Source: a virus. Taken from it: 64,000 nucleotides of DNA. Each line of letters starts with the position of its first letter. Positions within the stretch are counted from its first letter, which is position 1. Below are positions 16,740-27,513 of this stretch, piece after piece. Where the stretch lies: IMG/VR virus record IMGVR_UViG_3300021962_000041, positions 1 to 64,000 of that record; one strand, given 5' to 3'. The notes beneath the pieces are model-generated. The model did no database searches. It saw nothing but the letters and a program-made list of their open reading frames with translations, and had not been told where the DNA came from. The position numbers and the translations under genes were made by a program.

Positions 16740-18229
16740 TAATAAACTCCAAATGGATTATCCTGACTAAAATCAATAATATCTATTCCTGCATTTTCGA
16801 TTTCATCATTTTGGGCATATGGATCTTCAGTAATAAAATCATCATATTTTCTAACTACCCAAGAAGCACTCGATGCAGACCCTACAATAGATTCTCCTCT
16901 AATAAACTCACCAGATACAATTGATACTAATAATTGTTTACTATTTATATCCCAGTCTCTAACTCTTGCCTGAGCTCCAGATGTTGCACCAATGATAATT
17001 TCATTATACTGATAAGTCCCAACTCCAGCATTATTTGTAATTGCTGATGGTGGTGATATTGTAATTGTTGGTGAAATTAATCTTCCTAGATCATCATATT
17101 CTGGAGTATATCCATATCCAGCATCTCTTATACCTAAGGTGACTATTCCAACATTGGTAGTAGTTGAAATCCCTAATACATTAATGAGATTTGCCACAAC
17201 GACTGCGTTTGTTGATCCTATTCCAGATAAAGTTGGTGACACAGTAACAGATGGTATTGTAAAGTAACCCTTTCCAGAATTGGTAAGATATACGCTTGAT
17301 ATACCAATTAAACCAGTATCATTAATAATACATGTTGCTATAGCTCCAGATCCTTTGCCTGCAACACTTGTAAATGTCAACGTTGGTGGTTCGGTGTATC
17401 CGTATCCTGTATTAGTAATCAAAATTTCATATATTGAATATGCATCTCCAATAGAAGTTGTTATAGCAACTGCTTTTGCATTTGCTGCTGGAACACCAAC
17501 TGGTGATGTTGAAATAGAAACCACAGGAGGTTCTGTATAACCATTACCATCATTCAGCAATATAATTTTCTGAACATATCCAGATCCAAAAGTTGTTACT
17601 CCAACTTTTCCAACTGCAGTCTGAGCATAATCATCATCAATGAGATATAATGTTGTAGTAACATCCTTGATTAATTCATCAACTTCTGGTACAGAAGTAT
17701 CCATGATTTCATCTTCATATTCAAAGAGTTCACATATCAATTCATAAACGTATGTTTTACCCAATTGATAAAAAGGTTTTTCATGCTCTACAAATTTAAC
17801 TTCAAATAATCTTTGTCCAAGTGGAAAATATATCAAATCACCTTCTCTTGGTCTAATTACTAATTCTTCATCTTCGTCGTTATATAACAAATTTGGATTA
17901 TATATTGATGCCATGATTGGTCCAATAAATTCCTCAAACCTCTCTTTTGAAATAGTTAGAGTAACTTCATCTCTTAAAGAGACTCCAAATTTAGTCATGA
18001 TATCTCCAGCACCAGCATACCCTTCATAGTTGTTGACATATGCTTCAATAATAAAATTATCATCAAATTTAGATGATTGAACTTCTCTTAAGATCTTATC
18101 GGTTCTAATCATCTTTCTAGGAATATACATCACATCAAGACCATAGATCTTTAACTGTTCGTTTATTAGATCTTGGACAAGATTTTGCTCAGAAGATAAT
18201 CCTTGACTAAAAAATGGATTTAATGCCAT
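16739..18229 (-). CDS. gp14: Neck protein gp14 with inserted beta-repeat domain
   Basis: 496 residues against 256 in T4. It is a head-closure (neck) protein that joins the portal to the tail with gp13. The first ~180 residues are gp14-like (GLDVMYIPRKMIRTDKILRE and GDLIYFPLGQRLFEVKFVEH). The last ~50 residues (SQDNPFGVY end) also fit gp14. Between them lies a ~240-residue insertion built of repeats of the form GxGYTEPPxVxI, as in LNDGNGYTEPPVVSISTSP and ITNTGYGYTEPPTLTFTS. The same repeat type fills the giant protein. It probably forms a surface-exposed beta domain. Confidence 0.92.
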   Translation of the reverse strand: MALNPFFSQGLSSEQNLVQDLINEQLKIYGLDVMYIPRKMIRTDKILREVQSSKFDDNFIIEAYVNNYEGYAGAGDIMTKFGVSLRDEVTLTISKERFEEFIGPIMASIYNPNLLYNDEDEELVIRPREGDLIYFPLGQRLFEVKFVEHEKPFYQLGKTYVYELICELFEYEDEIMDTSVPEVDELIKDVTTTLYLIDDDYAQTAVGKVGVTTFGSGYVQKIILLNDGNGYTEPPVVSISTSPVGVPAANAKAVAITTSIGDAYSIYEILITNTGYGYTEPPTLTFTSVAGKGSGAIATCIINDTGLIGISSVYLTNSGKGYFTIPSVTVSPTLSGIGSTNAVVVANLINVLGISTTTNVGIVTLGIRDAGYGYTPEYDDLGRLISPTITISPPSAITNNAGVGTYQYNEIIIGATSGAQARVRDWDINSKQLLVSIVSGEFIRGESIVGSASSASWVVRKYDDFITEDPYAQNDEIENAGIDIIDFSQDNPFGVY

Positions 18230-18233
18230 AATA

Positions 18234-19070
18234 TCACCCTATCATGTCTAGTGGTGGTAGTTCATACTCTAGTGCCATTCTTTGCTTCAAATCTTGAAGT
18301 TCTCTTTCTGCATCATCGTATAATTCTCTTCCATTCAGTTCTATACCACCAGGAAGTTTAACTCCTCTAAATTTAATTAAATTTTGTCCCCACTGCTTTT
18401 TAATTAAGGCAGTTAGGTATTTTTTTAAGAAACTATCGTTATAGACTTTAGTAAAATTATTTGGATCTAGTATCCTATAGCATTCAAGAACAATCCAAGT
18501 ATCTTTTGATTTTGTATTCCAATCAATATCTAGATATAGTCTATTTTGTCTCTTATTAAATCTTACTTGTTTATCTGTTGTCAATAAAAAGTCAATATCT
18601 TCAAGATAACTTTTTACCATAGCATATTGTAATAGCTCAACTGAATTAAAATAATACAAATCATTTAAGAATAACTGATATTTGATGCTGAACATCCCAG
18701 CGGAAATTGAACTAGTGTCAAATTTAAAAACTTTTTCAACTCCAATAACCGAATCTGGTACTTGGATATAATTTGAGGATTCATAAAAATTAAAAGACGT
18801 ACTTGCTACCCCTACAGAAGTTCCAGATGTTGTTACAATACCAACCCCATCTGGCGCCTTTGCTCTTCCCCTATCCAAATCCGCTTGAGTTATCTTATAC
18901 TTCAAATACATTTTCTCCACACCATCAAAATGACGTTCGTGAAAATACTGCAGAGCATCATCAACTAAATCATCTATTTGTTCGTCAGCAACATTTATTT
19001 CTAAAACTGGTGCTCCAAGTTGCCTTAAGCAATAATCAATCAATCCTTGCCTTGTAGATGCTTGTGCCAT
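18234..19070 (-). CDS. gp13: Neck protein gp13
   Basis: 278 residues (T4 309). It is a head completion or neck protein that binds the portal. Typical features are the start TRQGLIDYCLRQLGAPVLEI, VADEQIDDLVDDALQYFHER near 27-46, and the end block YLTALIKKQWGQNLIKFRGV followed by PGGIELNGRELYDDA. It overlaps the upstream gene by one base and precedes gp14 by four bases. Confidence 0.94.
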   Translation of the reverse strand: MAQASTRQGLIDYCLRQLGAPVLEINVADEQIDDLVDDALQYFHERHFDGVEKMYLKYKITQADLDRGRAKAPDGVGIVTTSGTSVGVASTSFNFYESSNYIQVPDSVIGVEKVFKFDTSSISAGMFSIKYQLFLNDLYYFNSVELLQYAMVKSYLEDIDFLLTTDKQVRFNKRQNRLYLDIDWNTKSKDTWIVLECYRILDPNNFTKVYNDSFLKKYLTALIKKQWGQNLIKFRGVKLPGGIELNGRELYDDAERELQDLKQRMALEYELPPLDMIG

Positions 19071-19660
19071 CAGTAAAATCCTCCATCTATACTATCAGTC
19101 CAAACTGGAATATTACTTTCATTTGTTGTTAATAACAAATTAGTTGTTTGGATACCAACAGAAGGAGTTGCAGTTGCTACTATTTCTGCATTTGGTCCAA
19201 AATATGCAATACCATATGTGTTTCCAACACCAGCTTGTACAGTTGTAATACCAGTTAGTGCTATATTATCAACATGTAATGATTTCCATCTTTGAGATGG
19301 TGATCCCAAATCATATGTGTTATCTAAGTTTGGAACAATATTAGAATTAACTTCTCCAGTAAATACAATGTTATCTGTAGTTGTATTACCAAGTCCTAAA
19401 ACGCCACCATAAAAAATAGTATTACCAATAAATCTTGAAGTTCCTTCTACTTGAAAATCATTTTGAACATAAACATCATCCCAAAATGTTGTTACTCCCA
19501 GAAAATTCGCTGGTCCATCAACAGTTAAATCTGTAGTAGTTACAATCCCACCTGTAACATTAGACGCATTGATTGCAAGAATGGGTAAATCTGGAGCACC
19601 GAATGCTGTAATAACTTTTATTCTGTTTTCTTGCCCTATCCGTACCGGTATCCTAGGCAT
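19070..19660 (-). CDS. Putative fibre-like structural protein
   Basis: 196 residues. The middle holds NTYDLGSPSQRWKSLHVDNI, the motif typical of phage tail-fibre shafts (xLGxxxxRWxxLxVxN), and the preceding text is a series of short beta repeats (TTDLTVDGPANFLGVTTF, VEGTSRFIGNTIFYGGV). The N-terminus MPRIPVRIGQENRIKVI is probably the virion anchor. It lies just upstream of the neck genes, where T4 carries wac and gp12, so it may be a whisker or short fibre. One-base overlaps on both sides. Confidence 0.6.
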   Translation of the reverse strand: MPRIPVRIGQENRIKVITAFGAPDLPILAINASNVTGGIVTTTDLTVDGPANFLGVTTFWDDVYVQNDFQVEGTSRFIGNTIFYGGVLGLGNTTTDNIVFTGEVNSNIVPNLDNTYDLGSPSQRWKSLHVDNIALTGITTVQAGVGNTYGIAYFGPNAEIVATATPSVGIQTTNLLLTTNESNIPVWTDSIDGGFY

Positions 19661-19998
19661 CAGTAAGTGACTCCTTTTCTTACAAATACCATTCCTTCAA
19701 CGACCTTAGTTTTCTTTGAACCATCATCTAAAACCACATCATATACATATCTACCCTCTTTTAAAGTAGAAGTTTGATTAGCAGTTAAACTTATGGAAAT
19801 AACACCCTCACTAACAACTACAAAGCTCACAGCAAAACCAACTTTATTGGTGCTGTACGGATGTTTTCCTAATTTAGCTTCACCAGTAAAACCACTAAGA
19901 TTTAAAGCACTATTACCAGAACTACTAGCCAAAGTAAAAATTTGTTCGAAATCTGTCCCTGTATTAATTACTAAATTGTTAACATAAACAGCAGACAT
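19660..19998 (-). CDS. Conserved small structural protein
   Basis: 112 residues, almost all beta strand. DFEQIFTLASSSGNSALNLS and GFTGEAKLGKHPYST are followed by EGRYVYDVVLDDGSKKTKVV. This layout (a strand pair, a linker, then a YxYDVxxxDG hairpin) occurs in small phage baseplate or fibre-anchor proteins. It carries a CATAAATA late promoter just upstream and overlaps the next gene by one base. Exact role unknown. Confidence 0.6.
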   Translation of the reverse strand: MSAVYVNNLVINTGTDFEQIFTLASSSGNSALNLSGFTGEAKLGKHPYSTNKVGFAVSFVVVSEGVISISLTANQTSTLKEGRYVYDVVLDDGSKKTKVVEGMVFVRKGVTY

Positions 19999-20021
19999 TT
20001 TGAATACTTAAGTATTTAAAC

Positions 20022-20029
20022 TATTTATG
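20022..20029 (-). promoter_or_regulatory. T4-type late promoter CATAAATA
   Basis: NATAAATA match on the minus strand, about 24 bases upstream of the 112-residue structural gene. It overlaps the end of the previous small gene. Confidence 0.5.
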
Positions 20030-20204
20030 AATGATCTAGATTTAAATCAACCAACACCTCTTGTTGCTTCATATACAATTTTACATAAGATTTTGTCATA
20101 TTTCTAAGAAATTCTAAATCTTCACATCCATCAATTTCTCGACTAATTTTTTCATATTCAAAAAGTTTATTGACATCACTTAAAATAATTTTATTTGGAT
20201 CCAT
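20025..20204 (-). CDS. Small helical protein of unknown function
   Basis: 59 residues beginning MDPNKIILSDVNKLFEYEKI and continuing with a second helix (LRNMTKSYVKLYMKQQEVLV). It is predicted all-helical, with no membrane segment or metal site. A faint resemblance to the helix pair of NblA phycobilisome-degradation proteins is noted, but too weak to name it. Its ATG lies inside the last codons of the upstream gene (14-base overlap), a clear sign of coupling. Confidence 0.7.
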   Translation of the reverse strand: MDPNKIILSDVNKLFEYEKISREIDGCEDLEFLRNMTKSYVKLYMKQQEVLVDLNLDHS

Positions 20205-20391
20205 TGATCAACTCCCGTAATAAGGATTTAATTTCAGAAAGTTCTGCTTTGAGGTTTTCAATCTCATCTTTTTCTTTCTGCTTTTTATTTTTTATACTAA
20301 TGTACTTTGCATATTCTGCAGTATCACAATTTACAATTGCCCCAGTTTCTGGGTCACGATACAAATTTTTATGTCCTTCAACTCTTATCAT
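20191..20391 (-). CDS. Small coiled-coil protein
   Basis: 66 residues. The N-terminus NLYRDPETGAIVNCDTAEYA is a short beta hairpin; the C-terminal half (NKKQKEKDEIENLKAELSEI, then KSLLRELI) is a heptad-like coiled coil. This kind of protein is common in T4-like cyanophages between the tail and neck genes. Function unknown. It follows the 2369-residue gene by 10 bases. Confidence 0.75.
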   Translation of the reverse strand: MIRVEGHKNLYRDPETGAIVNCDTAEYAKYISIKNKKQKEKDEIENLKAELSEIKSLLRELINGSK

Positions 20392-20401
20392 AATTTATTT
20401 C

Positions 20402-23400
20402 CTATGCAAGTGCAATCGCTCTAAGATCTTTAAATCTTGGTGGATTTGCCTCATCTGTACTGCTCATAACAATTTTAATAATGAAAGCAGTAAATGGATC
20501 AACATCGTTAATTGAGAATTGATACTCAGAATATTGACCAACTGGGTTTGCAGCTACAAATGCATCTGCTCTTCCACTATTCAGTGCTGGATCAATAATG
20601 GTATCACCATATCCATCCCCATCACTATCTCTTAGGTTATCATAACCAGGGAATAATTCATAGGATTGTGTAATTTCGCTTGAATCTGGTCTGAATAATC
20701 TGTATAGAACTCTAAAATCTGCTGTTGATGGGCGATATGCACCTATTAAGACTTTAAGAGATGATGCAGGTTGTTTTAGTGAAATTTTCTTGGATATGTA
20801 TGCTGCTGTATGTGGATCATTTGTTAATTGATTTGATCTTCCATCAGTAACATAATTTTTAACTGGACTATTAATTCTAGTCCTTTGCAAAATAAGAGTT
20901 GTATTTTCTAGATCTAAAACAGGTGATAGATTTTTGTCATTTGATGACAAAGTAACTGCTAGAGTCAGAGATTTATTTCTAGGTAAAGCAGATAACCTAG
21001 CTGCTTCATTTATTGATGAACAAATTAATCTTGGTGTATTAAAACTATTTGGTTGATTTAGTTCAATACTTTCATAACCTTTGTCTTCAAATGATGTTTC
21101 TACTCCACCAGCACTAGTCCCACTCACTGTTCTAATCTCAGCTTTTACTCTAGTTCCTTCTCCAGGGGTTATAACATTTAATTGAGGTACAATAGTATTA
21201 AATTGTAAATTTTGTGACGCTCTTACCAAACTTCCACCTAAAGACTTTTGATCATTAAAACTTAATTGAGTGTCTCCACTTCCTCTATCTACTCTGGTAA
21301 ATTGTAAATAATATTTGTCAGTATCTTTTAAATTAGTCAAGGTTGCATTTGAAACCATATCGTGAGATTTATTTAATCTGTGTAATCCTACTCCATTCAA
21401 TTCATACTTATAAGCAATACTACCTACCGCATGATCTCTTGCTAAAGATCCATTTGTACCTCTAGTTCCAATTCCTAATGTATTATTTGCATTAACACTA
21501 TTATAGAAAATAACTTCGTTATTAACTTGAATATATCCAGTGGAAGAAGATTGACCTTCAAAAGTTGCGAATCCTGCAGTACTTGCAAGAGATACTGTAG
21601 TTGAATTTAATGTAATTGCCGCTGTCAATGTTACTGGAGTAGTGTTTGGTGCAATATTTGAAATGGAAACTTTATTGGAATCTTGAGTCATTCCATGATT
21701 TGGATGACTTACTTCAAATGTTGTACCCGTATATAAATCAGATAATACTGAGGAACTTCTTATTGTCGTATTTGCCATTGAAGTTCTTACATTATTATCA
21801 AAATAGACAAGAGGTGATCCTGCTGTAAATTCTTCACCAGAAACGTTTGATAAGTATAAAGTATCAATATTTGATAATCCAGCAACTGTTATTGTTGCTT
21901 TTCCACCCTTAGGAGTACTTAGACTGCTTGTAGTAATTCCAAGAACATCACCAACAACATATCCATTTCCAGATTGACCAGCACCAACATTTATTGATAC
22001 CGCAGAAACAACGTTGTTTGCAACTGTAACTACTCCTGTAGCACCAGATCCATTACCATTTATATTATAGAAACTGACATTAGAATATGTTCCATTAGCA
22101 AATCCAGTACCTACTCCAGTTAAGGTTAATCCCGAAACAGATCCTCCAACTTGCTCAATATATCCAAATGGTCCTGGATCACTACCTTCACTTACCTTTC
22201 TTCCGGTATTAAGAAGACCTTGCATTGTGGCATAATTTGCCTGAGATGATAGAACAGAAGTAATACCTACTCTCAGTTTTCTTGGCAGTGTTTTAATCGG
22301 ATTTAGATTTAAATCAGGTGTAATGTACGTTGTATTACTAATAGTTGGATTATAGAAATAAACTGTTCCAGTTTTATTAACAAAATTTGCTTTGTATAGT
22401 TTGAATTTCATATCTTCAAACTGATTGGCAGTCCATATTGTGCCGTTTTGAGACTTAAATAGACTTCCACCAATATACTGCTTTGTAACCAGAACACTTT
22501 CAGCATTTGGTAAAGACTGGGTGTTAACTGTTTTTTCACCCATTCTTGCAATCCAGCACTCATAATTATTTGAAGTTGGTGCTAGAACAACAATTGCATA
22601 TTCTCTATTTGGTTCAAGATAGATTGGGGATTGGAACTTTACATTGGTTGCAACTTCTGCATTTGATGAAACTTTAACCTGTGTGGGTTCTAATGGAACT
22701 CTGCAGAAATCTTGGACCATTGTGTTTGTTGGCGTTCCTAGTTCAACTGTTCTAAGTTCAACAAACACTTTTTCACTATCATCTTTGCTAGCAAAGAATA
22801 AATCTACAGAAGTTAAGAAAGCGCCAGTTTCATCTACTGTAAATGATTGTGCAAGAGGATCTTTACCACCTCTACGTGGTGGCGGTGGTGGTGGGGGTGG
22901 TTTTCTAACTGTAACTAGAGTTTGGGTATATACATCCACAACTCCACTTGCACTATAAGTTGTTTCTGCTGCGCTAATTAGTAAACTACCAGGAACATTT
23001 TGAGAATTACTTGAACTAGAAGTTAATTTAAATGCCCTAGTTCCAACTTGGAATCGAATTGCTGGTGGTGGAGTTGTAAGAGGATTTCTGAAGAATAATG
23101 CACCGCCAACATCACCCCAAGTGTCTGTAATTAAGCGAATGTCTGTTACTTGTGCTTGAGCACCACTAGACTCACCAACCAATACACAATCTCTAGCAAT
23201 TCTACCAAAGAATCTACCTTGAACTTCTTGTACTAAAGACCTAATATCAACGTTCAATACTGTTGAAGATGAAGTATAATTTGATGGTAAGGTTAATGAT
23301 TTATTGTATGGATTTAATGTAAATACTGTTTGCCATGAATTTGGATTATTAATATCACCTAACTTATGATTGGGAGCTGTCAGTCTAAATGTTATTATAT

Positions 23401-26400
23401 TTTCAGATCCCAAATAACCTTTAACTACTTCTCCAGTGCTGAATACACCAGAAATCATAGAGATTTCTATTAGTTTGGGAACAATATCAATACCACTAGA
23501 TCCATCAAAGAATGGATAATATCTTGTTAATGGTTTTAGTCCCCCTGCTGCAAATCCAACATTTCTAGATCTTAGATGAGTGTCTGGATAGCTACTTGTC
23601 TTAATCGTTTCGATATATGTTCCATTGTAAGAACCAGTAATAGTTCTTGTCCCACCATCAACAAAAACATCTCTAACCCAGTTATCTGTTGGTGGATGTA
23701 AAGTAATTCCACCATTAAATTCAATCATATTAAATGGGTTAACATTTTCTACCCTAGATGCTAATGGTTGTTCAATCCAACCAACCTCTGTATAATTTAA
23801 TGTAATTAAATCGCCAGTCTTTTTGACTGTTGATTCTAAAAGATTTAAGTCCGCATTAAAGTCTGCAGTACTATAGTCAGTTCCACTAGATAATGCTAAT
23901 TCTGGAGTAATTGAAAAATTCTGTATTGCTGGGACTAATTCTTGATTAACCGTATCAATTACTGCTTCTGCATCTGGATCACTCAACTCAATGAATGAAT
24001 TATCTTTAAAGTCATCGACAAAAAATCCAGTCTTAAATCTGCTCAGTCCATCAGCATCTTGAATTTGTAGAGATTTTGTATTTAATTCTAATAAACTCAG
24101 TGACGTTGTTGTTTCTAATGTTTTAATTCTATCTTCTAATTTACCAATGTCTCTCATGGTATAACGTCTATTATCCACCAACGTAACTGTTGCATCAGAA
24201 GTGTTATACAAATATGGTGGAAGATCTATGGTTGCTATGTCCATAGCTCCTTCGACATTTGTTGGTAGTTTTGGATCCAATGCTGGGACTCCCTGTACTA
24301 CCGAAAATTGACCAAGACTATTTAAAACAAGTAAGTCTTTTCTACCCAAATAATAATTATATGATATTAATGAACTTTCTCCTGGCGCAACAATAATTGC
24401 TGAATTAGTTCCAGAAGTAGCAAAGTTTCTGCTAGCAAAAGCAAAGGGTGATTGAGTTGTTGATGTATTCACAGAAACCATTGGTCTGAAATCCAACGTA
24501 TCTGTTGCTCTTGTTCCATCTGGTAAATATGGAACATCTTTGGTAAATCTTTCCGCTGGATATGATGAAACTACAAAAACATCTCCAGAATCTCCTGTAG
24601 GAACCTGATAATAATCAAAAATAACTAATAATTGTCTTGATGGGATAGAATCAGATTTTCTAACAATTTTAGAATAATCATAATATTGATCTTTTTGTCC
24701 TTTATCCAGAGTAAAATTATTTGTTACATCCAAATAAGATCCCTGGGTTATATTTTGCAAATTGGTTATAATTCCAGATTCTTCAAATGTACATGTTTCT
24801 CCAATAACAAATTTTTCTGTTGTAAGATAAACTATGTTAACTTCAGATGCTGATGGTATTTCTACAATTTGTGCTACTGCGCCACTTGAAGATCCAATTA
24901 TTCTTTCACCGACAATAGCAGATACTGTAAGATTTAGGCCAGAAATAAAAGTTAATTTATCAAAAACTGGTTTTACATTATTAAGTGATTCAAATACTTT
25001 AGTTACCTTAACTACATCAGGTCTGTTCAAAGATATTTCTTTATCTTCTATTCTTAATCCATAGTATGAGTTTTTAGTTAATCCATTTGTATCTGTAGAA
25101 ATTCCTGTTTGTGATTTATCTACAATAAGTTGACCAGCTCTTATGTAACTCTTTTGTTTGGCCAACATTGAATTTTTCACAAGAGTAACATTTATTGTTA
25201 CATTATTAGATTGTGCTGTTCTAAGACCATTAACTGTTAATTGAGTTCCATCACCTGAAATTGTAAATTGATCGCTTGATAGATCTTCAATTGCTCCATC
25301 TGAATAGTGAACAGAATATCTGTCAGCATCAAATGATTGGAAAAATGCACTTGTAATACCAACTGCAGATGTTGTCAGTGTTAATGTTCCACTAGCATTG
25401 GTGGACTGACCTGTAATTTGCCTTCTGAGTTGAATATTTGATGTTGAAAGATTTACTATACCTACGTTTTTATTACTTAATTTTGCATACAAACCTTGAT
25501 TTTCTTTGTTTAGAATCGTTGGAACACCCAATGTAGCAGTAACTCCTGTTACTGTTGAAACTGGCAATGCTCCACTACAAACATCCGTTACATCAGTTAC
25601 TGCTGCTAAAGTAATTGTTTTTAAATCTGCTGAAATTGAAGCGACTCTATTGAAAGTTTCTGTTCCAACACCAGCAATTTGATATCTAATGATTGATCCA
25701 ACTTTAACTAATCCAAAAGTTTTTCCTGGGCAACTCATTGCTCCAGCACTAGTGATTTGGAATTTATCACTTAAAATGAATCCAGGAATATTAGATCTTT
25801 GGAGTATTACATCTCCACCAAAATCTGTTTGAAATCCTGAAAATGTTGGATTGCAATCCTGCCATATCGATTTAATATCTTCTACAGAATATGCAGTTAC
25901 AGATGAAACACTTCTTGGAAATTCTTGAGTTTCATTAATTATTAATGCTTCCCCTACAATAAAAGTTCCAGAAGTCTGTATAAGGTTTATTGTTGTTCCT
26001 GCAGCAGCAGTTACTACATACCCAGATGCTCCACTACTTACACCTCTTACAAGCGATGTCGCGGGGCACTGAGTTGAGTTTAATGCCTGATTTACAGTTA
26101 AACTTACATACGTTTGTAAATCAAACAAGAACAAGTCCCATGAAGTTGCACCTGTTCTGTAAATATCATCTGTCAATCCAAAAGAATATACCCTTGCTTC
26201 ACCAATCTCAGTTCCATTTCCAGCGGTAGTGGAGTTTCTTCTTTGATTATAAAGTTTTACTTTATTATTATTGTTGTTTATTCCAAAAAATGGAGTGCCA
26301 AAAACATTATTTAATCTTAAAAGCGTACCAAATTCAAAAGGAATAAGTGCTCTTGGTACAAGTGCGGTTGTTCTTGGTTTTTCTACATCAACAATTGTGT

Positions 26401-27511
26401 CTGTTTGTTTTTCTATATCAAATCCCTTAACATATGCTCTTCCTGGAGAAATTTTTACAGACATTAAATTGTCCGACGGTGTTAATCCGTTTTGTGTTGT
26501 TTCTCCTGGTAAATAAGTACCTTCATTTGAAAGTCTGTCGTTTAAAGACTCTGTGACATTGACTAAAAACTTATCTACTGCATAATTTCCAGATTCTTCA
26601 AATGTTCTTTTTGCAAAATAATCTTTAACAATAGAGTATGTTGATTTATTCTGTAATTTTTTAACCAATCCACCATTTAATCTTAAAAGTTCTACAAAGT
26701 TTTTATCATCAATATCAGTTAGTGGTTTTTTGGTTAATGTTGTCGATATTTTTAATCTATCTGCACCAGGTGCTGCAAAGTTAGAAAATCCTCTTGCATT
26801 ATCATATAAATTTGGATCTTCTTTGATAGTGGTTATTTCTTCAGAAATATTCAAACCAACTCTATAGGATGGTTCATTTGTATATGGATCTAAAACAATT
26901 TTATCTGCCGAAACATTAACAAATGATCCTCTAATAAAATATACACCATCTGCAACTGCCGCAGCACAACCAATAGCGCAAGCGTCGGTTGCTATTAGAG
27001 TTGCTACAGTATCATCTTCATTTAATGTTGTATTTCCATAAGTAAATGCAGTTTCAGTTATTAACTCTTCTCCATCATCCAAAAACTTAATTGTATTATC
27101 GCTACCTGCGTTTAAATATTGAACAAATAATGTTAAATCAGTAATCTCACTAGAATCTTCTGGTGTTAAGTATGAATCTACTACTACGGATATTCCAGTA
27201 ATTGATCCTGTAAGTTTCTTACCAATTAATTGATCTGCATATAAAATTACGGGAATACCAAGATGCTCCGAATTTATTTTTATTGAATGATAATCTGAGA
27301 TATAAGTGATTCCACCAGGAATTACCATGGAACCATCTTTGAACATATGGCTGCCAAAAGACTCAATTTGATCTTGAAGGATCGATTGTAAAGTTGTTAA
27401 TTCTCGTGCCTGGATGGGGTATCCAGGTTTAAACAGAACTCTATAATAATTATTCTCTTTATCAAAATCATCATAATATGGATTAAGATTTAGATTAGTC
27501 TTTTGTGGCAT
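20402..27511 (-). CDS. Large virion structural protein (DUF4815-like N-terminus)
   Basis: 2369 residues. The N-terminus reads NPYYDDFDKENNYYRVLFKP, GYPIQARELTTLQSILQDQI, the signature of the DUF4815-type phage tail proteins (name from memory). About residue 1550 there is a run of eight prolines followed by RRGGKDPLAQSFTVDETGAF, a block shared by large cyanophage tail proteins. The long remainder is beta-rich with GxGY-type repeats. It is coded right after gp8, the T4 position of gp9-gp12, so it likely forms part of the outer baseplate or a host-contacting appendage. No Cys clusters or enzyme motifs were seen. Confidence 0.75.
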   Translation of the reverse strand: MPQKTNLNLNPYYDDFDKENNYYRVLFKPGYPIQARELTTLQSILQDQIESFGSHMFKDGSMVIPGGITYISDYHSIKINSEHLGIPVILYADQLIGKKLTGSITGISVVVDSYLTPEDSSEITDLTLFVQYLNAGSDNTIKFLDDGEELITETAFTYGNTTLNEDDTVATLIATDACAIGCAAAVADGVYFIRGSFVNVSADKIVLDPYTNEPSYRVGLNISEEITTIKEDPNLYDNARGFSNFAAPGADRLKISTTLTKKPLTDIDDKNFVELLRLNGGLVKKLQNKSTYSIVKDYFAKRTFEESGNYAVDKFLVNVTESLNDRLSNEGTYLPGETTQNGLTPSDNLMSVKISPGRAYVKGFDIEKQTDTIVDVEKPRTTALVPRALIPFEFGTLLRLNNVFGTPFFGINNNNNKVKLYNQRRNSTTAGNGTEIGEARVYSFGLTDDIYRTGATSWDLFLFDLQTYVSLTVNQALNSTQCPATSLVRGVSSGASGYVVTAAAGTTINLIQTSGTFIVGEALIINETQEFPRSVSSVTAYSVEDIKSIWQDCNPTFSGFQTDFGGDVILQRSNIPGFILSDKFQITSAGAMSCPGKTFGLVKVGSIIRYQIAGVGTETFNRVASISADLKTITLAAVTDVTDVCSGALPVSTVTGVTATLGVPTILNKENQGLYAKLSNKNVGIVNLSTSNIQLRRQITGQSTNASGTLTLTTSAVGITSAFFQSFDADRYSVHYSDGAIEDLSSDQFTISGDGTQLTVNGLRTAQSNNVTINVTLVKNSMLAKQKSYIRAGQLIVDKSQTGISTDTNGLTKNSYYGLRIEDKEISLNRPDVVKVTKVFESLNNVKPVFDKLTFISGLNLTVSAIVGERIIGSSSGAVAQIVEIPSASEVNIVYLTTEKFVIGETCTFEESGIITNLQNITQGSYLDVTNNFTLDKGQKDQYYDYSKIVRKSDSIPSRQLLVIFDYYQVPTGDSGDVFVVSSYPAERFTKDVPYLPDGTRATDTLDFRPMVSVNTSTTQSPFAFASRNFATSGTNSAIIVAPGESSLISYNYYLGRKDLLVLNSLGQFSVVQGVPALDPKLPTNVEGAMDIATIDLPPYLYNTSDATVTLVDNRRYTMRDIGKLEDRIKTLETTTSLSLLELNTKSLQIQDADGLSRFKTGFFVDDFKDNSFIELSDPDAEAVIDTVNQELVPAIQNFSITPELALSSGTDYSTADFNADLNLLESTVKKTGDLITLNYTEVGWIEQPLASRVENVNPFNMIEFNGGITLHPPTDNWVRDVFVDGGTRTITGSYNGTYIETIKTSSYPDTHLRSRNVGFAAGGLKPLTRYYPFFDGSSGIDIVPKLIEISMISGVFSTGEVVKGYLGSENIITFRLTAPNHKLGDINNPNSWQTVFTLNPYNKSLTLPSNYTSSSTVLNVDIRSLVQEVQGRFFGRIARDCVLVGESSGAQAQVTDIRLITDTWGDVGGALFFRNPLTTPPPAIRFQVGTRAFKLTSSSSNSQNVPGSLLISAAETTYSASGVVDVYTQTLVTVRKPPPPPPPPRRGGKDPLAQSFTVDETGAFLTSVDLFFASKDDSEKVFVELRTVELGTPTNTMVQDFCRVPLEPTQVKVSSNAEVATNVKFQSPIYLEPNREYAIVVLAPTSNNYECWIARMGEKTVNTQSLPNAESVLVTKQYIGGSLFKSQNGTIWTANQFEDMKFKLYKANFVNKTGTVYFYNPTISNTTYITPDLNLNPIKTLPRKLRVGITSVLSSQANYATMQGLLNTGRKVSEGSDPGPFGYIEQVGGSVSGLTLTGVGTGFANGTYSNVSFYNINGNGSGATGVVTVANNVVSAVSINVGAGQSGNGYVVGDVLGITTSSLSTPKGGKATITVAGLSNIDTLYLSNVSGEEFTAGSPLVYFDNNVRTSMANTTIRSSSVLSDLYTGTTFEVSHPNHGMTQDSNKVSISNIAPNTTPVTLTAAITLNSTTVSLASTAGFATFEGQSSSTGYIQVNNEVIFYNSVNANNTLGIGTRGTNGSLARDHAVGSIAYKYELNGVGLHRLNKSHDMVSNATLTNLKDTDKYYLQFTRVDRGSGDTQLSFNDQKSLGGSLVRASQNLQFNTIVPQLNVITPGEGTRVKAEIRTVSGTSAGGVETSFEDKGYESIELNQPNSFNTPRLICSSINEAARLSALPRNKSLTLAVTLSSNDKNLSPVLDLENTTLILQRTRINSPVKNYVTDGRSNQLTNDPHTAAYISKKISLKQPASSLKVLIGAYRPSTADFRVLYRLFRPDSSEITQSYELFPGYDNLRDSDGDGYGDTIIDPALNSGRADAFVAANPVGQYSEYQFSINDVDPFTAFIIKIVMSSTDEANPPRFKDLRAIALA

Positions 27512-27513
27512 TT

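Noticed and set aside
22644-22958. Plus-strand frame with a glycine run
   Set aside because: It is the reverse complement of the proline run in the 2369-residue protein.
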